Assembly: GCA_945873015.1 (NCBI GenBank)
Contig: CAMCBY010000106.1
Coordinates: forward strand, 1 to 10,495
DNA from: Klebsiella pneumoniae
GTDB taxonomy: Bacteria > Pseudomonadota > Gammaproteobacteria > Ga0077536
DNA length: 10,495 bases
Direction: 5' to 3'
The notes beneath the pieces are model-generated. The model was not told where the DNA came from and made no database searches. It saw nothing but the letters and a program-made list of their open reading frames with translations. Of the stretch, positions 1 through 6,744 are shown one piece after another. A program made the translations under genes and the position numbers. Each line of letters starts with the position of its first letter. Within the stretch, counting starts at the first letter, position 1.

Positions 1-23
1 GCATACGATGGCGCTCCGGCGTA

Positions 24-42
24 GGTGCGAATTCATTCGCAC
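24..42. repeat. Short hairpin repeat, copy 1 (REP-like)
   Basis: The arm GGTGCGAA (24-31) is followed by a 4-base loop TTCA and the arm TTCGCAC (36-42). Counting the loop bases, the palindrome is perfect over 25-32 and 35-42. The same arms recur at 81-100 with a different loop, so this is a repeated element rather than a chance palindrome. Paired extragenic palindromes of this size are typical of REP-type elements in Pseudomonadota. No T-tract follows on either strand, so a terminator is unlikely. Confidence 0.6.
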
Positions 43-80
43 ATTGAATGGCGCGCCGCTGAGATTATCTCTGGAATGAA

Positions 81-100
81 GGTGCGAAAGGATTCGCACC
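81..100. repeat. Short hairpin repeat, copy 2 (REP-like)
   Basis: The arms GGTGCGAA (81-88) and TTCGCACC (93-100) form a perfect 8-bp stem around the loop AGGA. Arms and spacing match copy 1 at 24-42, while the loops differ (TTCA versus AGGA), which suggests compensatory conservation of the stem. The copies are in the same orientation, with starts 57 bases apart. The intervening DNA contains a small 11-base palindrome (GAGAT-T-ATCTC, 61-71). The pair sits downstream of the 2-oxoacid oxidoreductase operon, a usual place for REP-type repeats. Confidence 0.6.
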
Positions 101-121
101 ACCGGCAGAACGAACGAGGGC

Positions 122-149
122 CGGGCACGGGCATAACGCCCGTTGCCCG
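122..149 (-). terminator. Stem-loop after the korB-like stop codon
   Basis: The arms CGGGCACGGGC (122-132) and GCCCG-T-TGCCCG (138-149) pair as an 11-bp G/C stem with one bulged base (143) and a 5-base loop. The structure begins about 7 bases beyond the stop codon at 157-159 of the last gene of the minus-strand operon. There is no T-run after it in the direction of transcription. It could be a 3'-end stabilising hairpin or a weak or factor-assisted terminator rather than a classical intrinsic terminator. Confidence 0.45.
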
Positions 150-156
150 CAGGCGC

Positions 157-1212
157 TTAGCGCAGGGAGGCGTTGAAGGCGTCGAGAGCCTTGGCGCCGG
201 GGCACAATTCCTTATCGCCGAGGGAGTTGAGCGGCGCCTTGACCGTGCCTAAGTGAGAATGCAGATCCTCGGGCTCGCGGTCGAGATACAACAGGCCGGT
301 GACCAGTTCACCGCGCGCGGCATGGGCCTGCAGATAGTTCATGGCGGCGATGCGGTCGTAAGGATCGTAATCCTCGGCGACCTTGTGCAGGCGCACCACA
401 CTGCCATCATGCTGCTCAATGTCTTCGACTGTGCCGGCGGCATAGCTGGCGGTGATCTCTTCGCGCTTCGGAATGAAGTCGAGGCGGTTGACCGCTTCGT
501 TATGCTCGCGCAGATAGTCGTAGCTCTTGGTCGAACCACCGTGGTTGTTGAACGCGACACATGGCGACAATACGTCGATAAAGGCCGCGCCCTTGTGCGC
601 GATGGCGGCCTTCAACAGCGGCACGAGCTGCTGCTTGTCGCCAGAGAAGCTGCGTCCGACGAAGGTCGCACCGAGTTGCATGGCAACGCTGACCAGATCA
701 ATCGCGCTGTCGCTGTTGACGGCGCCCTTCTTGGACTTCGAACCCGGGTCGGCCGTCGCCGAGAACTGGCCTTTGGTCAGGCCGTAAACGCCGTTGTTCT
801 CGACCACATACAACATGTTCACGCCGCGCCGGATGGAGTGCGCGAACTGGCCGAAACCAATCGATGCAGAATCACCATCGCCGGACACGCCGAGATAGAT
901 AAGTTCGCGATTGGCGAGATTGGCACCGGTCAGCACCGAGGGCATACGCCCATGCACGCTGTTGAAGCCGTGTGAGCCACCGAGGAAATAAGTGGGGGTC
1001 TTGGACGAGCAACCGATGCCCGACAGCTTGGCCACTCGATGCGGCTCGATGGACAGTTCAAAGAAGGCCTGAATCAACGCGCCACTGATGGAGTCGTGGC
1101 CGCATCCGGCACACAGCGTCGATACCGTGCCTTCGTAATGCCGGCGCGTGAAGCCGAGGTCATTGACGGCGGCCTGCGGGTGGTTGAGTTTCGGTTTGGC
1201 AATGTAGGTCAT
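157..1212 (-). CDS. korB: 2-oxoacid:acceptor oxidoreductase, beta (thiamine diphosphate) subunit, KorB-like
   Basis: This 351-residue protein is the TPP and [4Fe-4S] half of a 2-oxoacid:ferredoxin oxidoreductase, which decarboxylates a 2-oxoacid to the acyl-CoA in the cytoplasm. CAGCGH (residues 34-39) supplies Cys34 and Cys37. Cys68 (GIGCSS) and Cys218 (LSPC) fit the remaining two cluster ligands of the small-beta family. The TPP/Mg motif is GDGD (111-114), followed by ENNGVYGLTKGQ (138-149). I chose the ATG at 1212 because AGGA (1221-1224) lies 8 bases upstream and the protein then begins just before conserved sequence. Starting at 1314 would overlap the preceding gene and translate a GC-rich intercistronic hairpin. 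It is the last gene of the operon, 52 bases after the alpha subunit. The family call is firm. The substrate (2-oxoglutarate, pyruvate or an arylpyruvate) cannot be read from the sequence, and 2-oxoglutarate is favoured only by resemblance to KorAB types. Confidence 0.92.
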   Translation of the reverse strand: MTYIAKPKLNHPQAAVNDLGFTRRHYEGTVSTLCAGCGHDSISGALIQAFFELSIEPHRVAKLSGIGCSSKTPTYFLGGSHGFNSVHGRMPSVLTGANLANRELIYLGVSGDGDSASIGFGQFAHSIRRGVNMLYVVENNGVYGLTKGQFSATADPGSKSKKGAVNSDSAIDLVSVAMQLGATFVGRSFSGDKQQLVPLLKAAIAHKGAAFIDVLSPCVAFNNHGGSTKSYDYLREHNEAVNRLDFIPKREEITASYAAGTVEDIEQHDGSVVRLHKVAEDYDPYDRIAAMNYLQAHAARGELVTGLLYLDREPEDLHSHLGTVKAPLNSLGDKELCPGAKALDAFNASLR

Positions 1213-1225
1213 GGCTTGTGTCCTG

Positions 1226-1253
1226 CGCGCCGCCGGCACGGGCCGGCCGCGCG
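1226..1253 (-). other. Intercistronic hairpin between alpha and beta subunit genes
   Basis: The inner arms GCCGG (1232-1236) and CCGGC (1243-1247) and the outer arms CGCGC (1226-1230) and GCGCG (1249-1253) give a 10-bp G/C stem with one C-C mismatch and a 6-base loop. It fills most of the 52-base gap between the two genes. In the message it ends one base before the AGGA ribosome-binding site of the downstream gene. It might tune the relative expression of the two subunits or protect a processed message. The structure is seen; its function is inference. Confidence 0.45.
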
Positions 1254-1264
1254 TATTTGATGCC

Positions 1265-3112
1265 TCAAGAGTTACCAGCGGCGCTGCGTTGAGCCTGCGC
1301 GTTCCGCGCGCCAAGCTTGGCGGCGATAGCGCCGGCGATAAAACGCGCGGTGATCGGCGTGCCGTCGTAGTGCAATACGGGCGTCAGCTTGGCCGCGTCC
1401 ATTTCGCATTCGGTCATAAGCAGCGTGCGCAATTGCGCATCGCGGTTCTGCTCGACCAGGAATACGGCGTCATGGGCCGCCACGAACTTGTCAACGTCCT
1501 CATGGAAGGGGAAAGCGCGGATGCGCAGACCATCGACCACGATACCTTCGTCGTGCAGAAGTTCGAAGGCTTCTTCCATTGCCGGCGCAGTAGAACCGTA
1601 ATACATCACACCGATACGGGTCGCGACCTTGTTCGCGTGACGCACCGGCACCGGCAGGATGCTCTTGGCAGTCTCGAACTTCTTGAGCAGCCGCTCCATG
1701 TTCTCGATGTAGTCCGGGCCCGCTTCGCTGTACTTCGCCATGCGGTCCTTGGTCGTGCCGCGGGTGAAATAGGCACCCGACTTGGGATGCGTGCCAGGAT
1801 AGGTACGGAAGGGAATACCATCATCGTCGACATCGAGATAACGGCCGAAAGTGGTGCCGGCCTCGAGCATCTCGGCGGTCATGACCTTGCCGCGGTCAAT
1901 CTGCTTGCTGTCATCCCAGGTCAGCGGTTTGCACAGGCGCTCGTTCATGCCGATGTCGAGATCGGACATCACAAAAATCGGGGTCTGCAGACGGTCCGCG
2001 TAATCAAACGCCAGCGCGGTCAACTCAAAAGCCTCACGCGGGTCTTCCGGGAACAACAACACATGTTTGGTATCGCCGTGCGACGCGTAGGCGCAGGACA
2101 GCACGTCGGACTGCTGGGTGCGGGTCGGCATGCCGGTAGACGGGCCACCACGCTGCACGTCGATGATGACGGCAGGAATCTCGGCGAAGTAGGCAAGACC
2201 GATAAATTCCTGCATGAGCGATATGCCCGGGCCGGAGGTTGCGGTGAAGGAGCGCGCGCCGTTCCAGGCCGCGCCGATCACCATGCCTATCGAAGCGAGT
2301 TCGTCTTCGGCCTGAATGATGGCGTAACGCGCATCGCCGGTTTCAGGCTCACGACGGAATTTCTTGCAATGCCGCTCATAGGCTTCGGCTACCGACGAGG
2401 ACGGCGTGATGGGATACCACGCACACACTGTCGCGCCGCCGTAGACCGCGCCTAAAGCCGCCGCGCTGTTGCCTTCGAGGAATACCTGGTCGCCCACCGC
2501 ATCGCGCGCTTCGCAACGCAGGCCAATCGGGCATTTGAATTCTGCCTTGGCGTAATCGCGGCCCATTTCAAAGGCTTTGATATTGGAATCGAGCAGCGCT
2601 TCTTTGCCGCGATACTGTTCGGCAATCAGCTTTTTGATCGCTTCCGCATCGATGTCGAGCAGCGCCGACAGCGCACCGACATAGATGATGTTCTTGAACA
2701 ACTGACGCTGGCGCGCATCGGTATAGGTGCGATTGCAGATCTGCGTCAGCGGCATGCCGATGACGGTGATGTCATCGCGAAACTTGGAGGCCGGCATCGG
2801 CTTGGTGGAATCGTAGAACAGGTAACCGCCGGCGGCGATTTCCTTGACGTCCTCGTTCCAGGTCTGCGGATTCATGGCGACCATGAAGTCGACACCACCA
2901 CGGCGCCCCAACCAACCGCGCTCCGATACCCGCACCTCGTACCAGGTCGGCAGGCCCTGGATGTTCGAGGGGAAAATATTCCGCGGGCTGACCGGCACGC
3001 CCATACGCATGATGGACTTGGCGAACAGGGCGTTGGCCGACGCCGAGCCTGAGCCATTGACGTTAGCGAACTTGACGACGAAGTCGTTGACCGCTTCGAG
3101 TTGCTTCTTCAT
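1265..3112 (-). CDS. korA: 2-oxoacid:acceptor oxidoreductase, fused gamma-alpha subunit, KorA-like
   Basis: This 615-residue subunit joins a gamma domain (about residues 10-195, the CoA- and acceptor-side module) to an alpha pyrimidine-binding domain (from about 213). YPITPSSS (233-240) is the family signature. QAEDELASIG (267-276) carries the glutamate expected to activate the cofactor. TSGPGISLM (292-300) and QRGGPSTGMPTRTQQSD (320-336) are further conserved blocks. There is no ferredoxin domain here; the iron-sulfur centres lie in the beta and flavoprotein subunits. The gamma-alpha fusion with a separate small beta subunit is the arrangement of KorAB-type enzymes. I chose the ATG at 3112 because CGGAGT (3125-3130) lies 12 bases upstream and the preceding gene stops only 19 bases before it. 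A start at 3148 would overlap that gene. Substrate specificity is not determinable by eye. Confidence 0.92.
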   Translation of the reverse strand: MKKQLEAVNDFVVKFANVNGSGSASANALFAKSIMRMGVPVSPRNIFPSNIQGLPTWYEVRVSERGWLGRRGGVDFMVAMNPQTWNEDVKEIAAGGYLFYDSTKPMPASKFRDDITVIGMPLTQICNRTYTDARQRQLFKNIIYVGALSALLDIDAEAIKKLIAEQYRGKEALLDSNIKAFEMGRDYAKAEFKCPIGLRCEARDAVGDQVFLEGNSAAALGAVYGGATVCAWYPITPSSSVAEAYERHCKKFRREPETGDARYAIIQAEDELASIGMVIGAAWNGARSFTATSGPGISLMQEFIGLAYFAEIPAVIIDVQRGGPSTGMPTRTQQSDVLSCAYASHGDTKHVLLFPEDPREAFELTALAFDYADRLQTPIFVMSDLDIGMNERLCKPLTWDDSKQIDRGKVMTAEMLEAGTTFGRYLDVDDDGIPFRTYPGTHPKSGAYFTRGTTKDRMAKYSEAGPDYIENMERLLKKFETAKSILPVPVRHANKVATRIGVMYYGSTAPAMEEAFELLHDEGIVVDGLRIRAFPFHEDVDKFVAAHDAVFLVEQNRDAQLRTLLMTECEMDAAKLTPVLHYDGTPITARFIAGAIAAKLGARNAQAQRSAAGNS

Positions 3113-3131
3113 GAGTGTCAAATGACTCCGC

Positions 3132-4940
3132 TCAGGCCGCGCGAACACCGGCGCGCTTGGTGCGGCAGCCGGGTCCAGCGTATTCCATCTCCATCACGTA
3201 CTTCTGCATGTCCCAGGCGCCCGTCGGGCAACGCTCGGCACACAGACCGCAATGCAGGCAGACGTTTTCGTCCTTGATCATGACGCGCTCGGTCTTCAAG
3301 GGACCGGACACATACAGATCCTGTGACTTGTCGGTGGATGGCGCACGCAGTTCGCCGCGCACCTCCATTTCTTCGCCGTTGTCGGTGAAGTTGATGCAGT
3401 CCACCGGGCAGATATCGACGCAGGCATCGCACTCGATGCACAGTTTGTCGGCGAACACCGTCTGCACGTCGCAGTTCAAGCACCGCTCGGCCTCGGCCAG
3501 CGCAAGTTTCTGGTCGAATCCGAGTTCGACTTCGACCTTGATGTTGGCGAGCGCGAGCTTGAGATCCTTCAGCGGCACCTTGAAACGATGGTCGTTGGAG
3601 ACATCGTTGTCATAGCTCCACTCGTGGATGCCCATCTTCTGCGAGGTGATGGAGACCTGCGGCAGCGGACGATCGGAGAGATCATCGGCATGCAGGAACT
3701 TGTCGATGGACACCGCCGCGTCATGACCGTGAGCGACCGCCCAGATGATGTTCTTGGGGCCGAGTGCCGAATCGCCGCCGAAGAACACATTGGGGATGGA
3801 CGACTGGAAGGTCGCTTCGTTCAGCTTGGGCATATCCCATTCGTTGAACTCGAGACCGATGTCGCGTTCGATCCAGGGGAAGGCGTTTTCCTGACCGACC
3901 GCGATCAGCACAGCATCAGCCGCCACGAACTTGTCCGGTTCACCGGTAGGCACCAGCGAGCGGCGACCCTTGGCGTCGTATTCGGCGCGCACGGTCTCGA
4001 AGGTCATGCCGGTCAGCTTGCCGTTCTCGTGTTCGAAGGTCTTGGGCACCATGAAGTTGAGAATGGGAATGCCTTCGTGCTGGGCGTCTTCCTTTTCCCA
4101 CGGCGAGGCTTTCATTTCCTCGAAGCTGGAACGCACGATGACCGTCACTTCCTCGCCGCCTAAGCGCTTGGAAGAGCGGCAGCAGTCCATCGCGGTATTA
4201 CCACCACCGAGCACGATGACGCGCTTGGCGATTTTTTCGATGTGACCGAAAGCGACCGACGACAGCCAGTCGATACCGATGTGGATGTGCTCGGCAGCTT
4301 CCTTGCGACCCGGGATATTGAGGTCGCGGCCGCGCGGCGCACCGGTGCCAACAAATACCGCGTCGTATTTCTCGGCGAGGATGTCCTTCAGCGAATTGAC
4401 CCACACACCGCTCTTGAAATCGACGCCCAGGTTCAAGATGTAACCGACCTCTTCGTCGATCACCTCCTCGGGCAGGCGGAATTTCGGGATCTGGCTGCGG
4501 ATCATGCCGCCGGCGCGTTGCGAGCCGTCGTAGACCGTGACGTCATAACCGAGAGGCGCAAGATCGCGCGCCACGGTCAGCGACGCAGGGCCGGCACCAA
4601 TGCAGGCGATACGTTTGCCGTTCTTCTTCGCTGCCGGCGCCGGCATGCGGTCCGTGACGTCGCCCTTGTAGTCGGCGGCGACACGTTTCAGACGGCAAAT
4701 TGCGACCGGCTCATCTTCGACACGCCCGCGCCGGCATGCCGGTTCGCAAGGACGGTCGCAGGTGCGGCCGAGAATGCCGGGGAACACATTCGATTTCCAG
4801 TTGACCATGTAGGCATCGGCATACCGGCCGGCCGCGATCAAGCGAATGTATTCGGGGACAGGGGTATGGGCCGGGCAGGCCCACTGACAGTCAACTACTT
4901 TGTGAAAGTAGTCGGGATTACCAATATCTGTGGGCTTCAA
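3132..4940 (-). CDS. FAD-dependent NAD(P)H oxidoreductase (GltD-like) with C-terminal 2x[4Fe-4S] ferredoxin domain
   Basis: This 602-residue protein probably moves electrons between the 2-oxoacid oxidoreductase and NADP(H) or NAD(H). An N-terminal Cys-rich region (Cys18, Cys22, then Cys61, Cys65, Cys69) matches the Fer4_20 domain of glutamate synthase small subunits. An FAD-binding GAGPAS lies at 115-120, an NAD(P)H-binding GGGNTA at 245-250 and the FAD C-terminal motif GGDSALGP at 388-395. Two ferredoxin motifs follow: C501, C504, C507, C511 and C561, C564, C567, C571. The start is TTG at 4940, supported by GGAGGAG (4947-4953) with a 6-base spacer and an in-frame stop at 4968-4970 with no better start between. 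It is the first gene of the operon. A three-subunit 2-oxoglutarate:NADP+ oxidoreductase (KorABC) was described in Azoarcus evansii, and this gene plausibly fills the KorC role. That parallel is recalled and not checked. Confidence 0.88.
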   Translation of the reverse strand: MKPTDIGNPDYFHKVVDCQWACPAHTPVPEYIRLIAAGRYADAYMVNWKSNVFPGILGRTCDRPCEPACRRGRVEDEPVAICRLKRVAADYKGDVTDRMPAPAAKKNGKRIACIGAGPASLTVARDLAPLGYDVTVYDGSQRAGGMIRSQIPKFRLPEEVIDEEVGYILNLGVDFKSGVWVNSLKDILAEKYDAVFVGTGAPRGRDLNIPGRKEAAEHIHIGIDWLSSVAFGHIEKIAKRVIVLGGGNTAMDCCRSSKRLGGEEVTVIVRSSFEEMKASPWEKEDAQHEGIPILNFMVPKTFEHENGKLTGMTFETVRAEYDAKGRRSLVPTGEPDKFVAADAVLIAVGQENAFPWIERDIGLEFNEWDMPKLNEATFQSSIPNVFFGGDSALGPKNIIWAVAHGHDAAVSIDKFLHADDLSDRPLPQVSITSQKMGIHEWSYDNDVSNDHRFKVPLKDLKLALANIKVEVELGFDQKLALAEAERCLNCDVQTVFADKLCIECDACVDICPVDCINFTDNGEEMEVRGELRAPSTDKSQDLYVSGPLKTERVMIKDENVCLHCGLCAERCPTGAWDMQKYVMEMEYAGPGCRTKRAGVRAA

Positions 4941-5008
4941 TCGCCACTCCTCCGTGCGGGATGGACTTCACCAATCCCGGTGGGTACGACATGCGAGAAC
5001 GGGGCGGG

Positions 5009-5038
5009 ATTCTACGCCGTATGGTCGCGACATGCCAA
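5009..5038 (-). promoter_or_regulatory. Sigma70-like promoter of the 2-oxoacid oxidoreductase operon
   Basis: On the minus strand a -35 TTGGCA (5033-5038) is followed by an 18-base spacer and a -10 TAGAAT (5009-5014); each box has five of six consensus bases. Transcription would begin near 5002, leaving a leader of about 60 bases before the TTG at 4940. It lies in the 185-base gap after the cytochrome gene, so this operon can be expressed independently of the amine dehydrogenase cluster. Upstream, the 10-base palindrome CGAAATTTCG (5072-5081) is a possible operator. Confidence 0.55.
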
Positions 5039-5125
5039 GCGCCTGAGCGCGCTAAATGCGGAAATATGCGGCGAAATTTCGGCTATCTATCGGGGAATCT
5101 GCACAGCCCGCGCTGGCCATAAGTG

Positions 5126-5590
5126 TCAGTACTTCGCGACCTCGATACCGCGCGCTGCGAGTTGCGAGGCAACCCGCGCGCGCGCCGCCGCCAGATCGCC
5201 CGGGCGCGTGGCGCGCGCCGTGGCGACTTCAGCAGCACTGAAGGGTGTGAAGTCAGGAGGCAGATTGGCGCTGTCGAAGGCCGGCAGCATCCAGTTGAGC
5301 AAGGCCGCGACCGCGGCATCGCTGATCGGCGACTGCGCCACGCCACCGACCTGGATCAGAAATGCGCGTCCCTCGGTAGTACGCGCGAAATGACCGACGC
5401 TGCCAGGCAAGCGCGGCACATGATTGCCGACACTGCCGCTGCCATCGCTCTGGTGGCAGCCGGAACAGAATTGCAGATAGTCGAGTTCGGCAGGTGTGGT
5501 GCGCGCAGTCTGCAGTGACGGCTCGCCACCCGCGTTGATACTCACGATCGCGGCGCAGACGGCCGCGATCGGCAAACCCCAGCGGCGCAC
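5126..5590 (-). CDS. Small periplasmic monohaem c-type cytochrome of the amine dehydrogenase cluster (aau orf-2-like)
   Basis: This 154-residue protein has a probable Sec signal peptide (MRRWGLPIAAVCAAIVSINA, residues 1-20) and one haem site, CSGCH (42-46). Met101 in NWMLPAF is the likely second axial ligand. It is probably an electron acceptor for the amine dehydrogenase or the next carrier after a copper protein. The A. faecalis aau cluster has a small monohaem cytochrome gene in the same place, directly after aauA. I chose the GTG at 5590, two bases past the aauA stop, because it begins exactly at the positively charged start of the signal peptide. Longer starts would overlap aauA by up to 76 bases. 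No clear Shine-Dalgarno is visible, so translation may be coupled to aauA. With only one CXXCH and 154 residues it cannot be the dihaem MauG. An Ala/Arg-rich tail of about 50 residues follows the axial Met. Confidence 0.82.
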   Translation of the reverse strand: MRRWGLPIAAVCAAIVSINAGGEPSLQTARTTPAELDYLQFCSGCHQSDGSGSVGNHVPRLPGSVGHFARTTEGRAFLIQVGGVAQSPISDAAVAALLNWMLPAFDSANLPPDFTPFSAAEVATARATRPGDLAAARARVASQLAARGIEVAKY

Positions 5591-5592
5591 TC

Positions 5593-6135
5593 TCAGGCGG
5601 GGCCGCCCGACACGCCCAGCACCACCGACACGGTGCAGTGGTAGATGCTGCTTTCGTTGCCCATGCACCAGTTGACGTCGTTGTGCACGCTCATGCGATA
5701 GCCAGGGCGTTCGCCTTCGTTGAAATTGCAGAAACAGCGACCGCAGGACGCGATGCCGCAGCAGTCGTTGTAACTGACGATGTAGTCACGGTTGTCATCG
5801 GGATTGTGGCAGGTGCCGATCCAGGTCACCGACGAAGCCTGCGAACCGGGCGGACAGGTGGTGGTCGAGCCGCCGCAGCAGGTGCACAGGAAACCGTCCA
5901 ACGAACAATAACGCCAGTATTCGCACTGCGTATCGTCTTTCGGATCGACTTTGACGTCAGGTGACGCAGGAGCCGCGCCGTGCGCGGCTTGCGCAACACG
6001 CGCGAACGGCAACACCGGCAACAGGAACGCGGTTCCGACCAGCGCGCGGCTGATTCTGGTCAGCGCACTGCGACGCGAGGTCCTCTGCGCCACCGCGCGC
6101 GCCTGACGCTCAAAAAACTCGTCGAACCATTTCAT
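5593..6135 (-). CDS. aauA: Amine dehydrogenase small (TTQ) subunit, aromatic-amine type
   Basis: This 180-residue precursor is the catalytic subunit carrying tryptophan tryptophylquinone, formed from two of its own tryptophans. Trp105 (VTWIGT) and Trp156 (VNWCMG) are 51 residues apart, as Trp57 and Trp108 are in methylamine dehydrogenase. Asp80 (SLDGF) and Asp124 (SYNDCCG) match the maturation aspartate and the catalytic base, with the expected spacings of 25 and 44. The mature part has 14 cysteines, allowing seven disulfides. The Paracoccus methylamine enzyme has 12; the extra pair, Cys87 and Cys131, is as I recall present in A. faecalis aromatic amine dehydrogenase. The leader is long and twin-arginine (SRRSALT, 20-26), suggesting Tat export. 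ATG at 6135 has GGGGA (6143-6147) 7 bases upstream and lies 21 bases after aauD. The family is certain. The preference for arylamines over methylamine rests on resemblance and gene order. Confidence 0.92.
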   Translation of the reverse strand: MKWFDEFFERQARAVAQRTSRRSALTRISRALVGTAFLLPVLPFARVAQAAHGAAPASPDVKVDPKDDTQCEYWRYCSLDGFLCTCCGGSTTTCPPGSQASSVTWIGTCHNPDDNRDYIVSYNDCCGIASCGRCFCNFNEGERPGYRMSVHNDVNWCMGNESSIYHCTVSVVLGVSGGPA

Positions 6136-6156
6136 AAGCGAGTCCCCACCTTGAGG

Positions 6157-6744
6157 TTATGCTTTCTGCAAATATTCCTGAATCGACTCCACGCCAAGAT
6201 CCTTGGCCGTGAAGAGACTTTCCAACTGCTCGCGGGAATTGATCAGACCTTTGGCGCGCACACGGCCCGTTTCATCGATCAGAACCGCGAAGGGCAGCTT
6301 GCCGACTTTGTAAGCCATGCCCAATTCGGCCGACAGCACGTAGGGAAAATCCGCCAGTTCGGCCTTCTCATAGAAAGCACGCTGCTTGGCTTCGTCACCA
6401 TCGCTGGCCAGCACCACACGCAACCACGCGCTTTCAACCTTGGCCGAGGAGCGCAATACCGGCAGTAGTTTCTTGCACACCGGGCAGGTCGGCGAGACAA
6501 AAAACACCAGCGTGCTGTGCGCGCCCGGCGCACCGACCTGCACACGCGGACCCGCCAGGGTGGTGAGATTAAAAACCGGCGCGAGGTCGCCGACTTTCGG
6601 CCCCTCGTCCATCATCAGTGCGCCCATCGGCGCGACGCGCTCATACAACACGCCAATCTGGCGGGCCAGCGCAAACACCGCCACCACCAGCGCGATGACC
6701 AGCATCCACAGCACCACCACCGCCACTACCAGGGCGTCGTTCAT
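6157..6744 (-). CDS. aauD: Thioredoxin-like disulfide protein required for the TTQ subunit, MauD/AauD family
   Basis: This 195-residue protein has one N-terminal membrane anchor (about residues 5-27) and then a periplasmic thioredoxin/TlpA-type domain. The active site is CPVC (87-90) in FFVSPTCPVCKKLLP, with the cis-proline block KLPFAVLID starting at 149 (Pro151). In the mau and aau systems MauD/AauD, with the E protein, is needed for folding and disulfide formation of the cysteine-rich small subunit. That fits the position immediately upstream of aauA. Its ATG overlaps the aauE stop codon by four bases (ATGA, 6741-6744), which indicates translational coupling. Confidence 0.9.
   Translation of the reverse strand: MNDALVVAVVVLWMLVIALVVAVFALARQIGVLYERVAPMGALMMDEGPKVGDLAPVFNLTTLAGPRVQVGAPGAHSTLVFFVSPTCPVCKKLLPVLRSSAKVESAWLRVVLASDGDEAKQRAFYEKAELADFPYVLSAELGMAYKVGKLPFAVLIDETGRVRAKGLINSREQLESLFTAKDLGVESIQEYLQKA

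Noticed and set aside
25..975. Plus-strand open frames at 25-252 and 253-975
   Set aside because: The first crosses the hairpin repeats and has no motif. The second is antisense to the conserved beta subunit.
1211..2455. Long plus-strand open frame opposite the KorA-like gene
   Set aside because: It lies antisense to a strongly conserved protein, its translation is arginine/histidine-rich with no recognisable motif, and it has no ribosome-binding site. It is a by-product of GC-rich codon use.
5126..5590. Considered the cytochrome as the TTQ maturase MauG
   Set aside because: MauG is dihaem and about twice the size. Only one CXXCH is present, with a conventional Met ligand.
5591..5668. Longer start for the cytochrome, overlapping aauA by 76 bases
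   Set aside because: The extension is arginine/glycine-rich with no conserved look, and it would bury the signal peptide.
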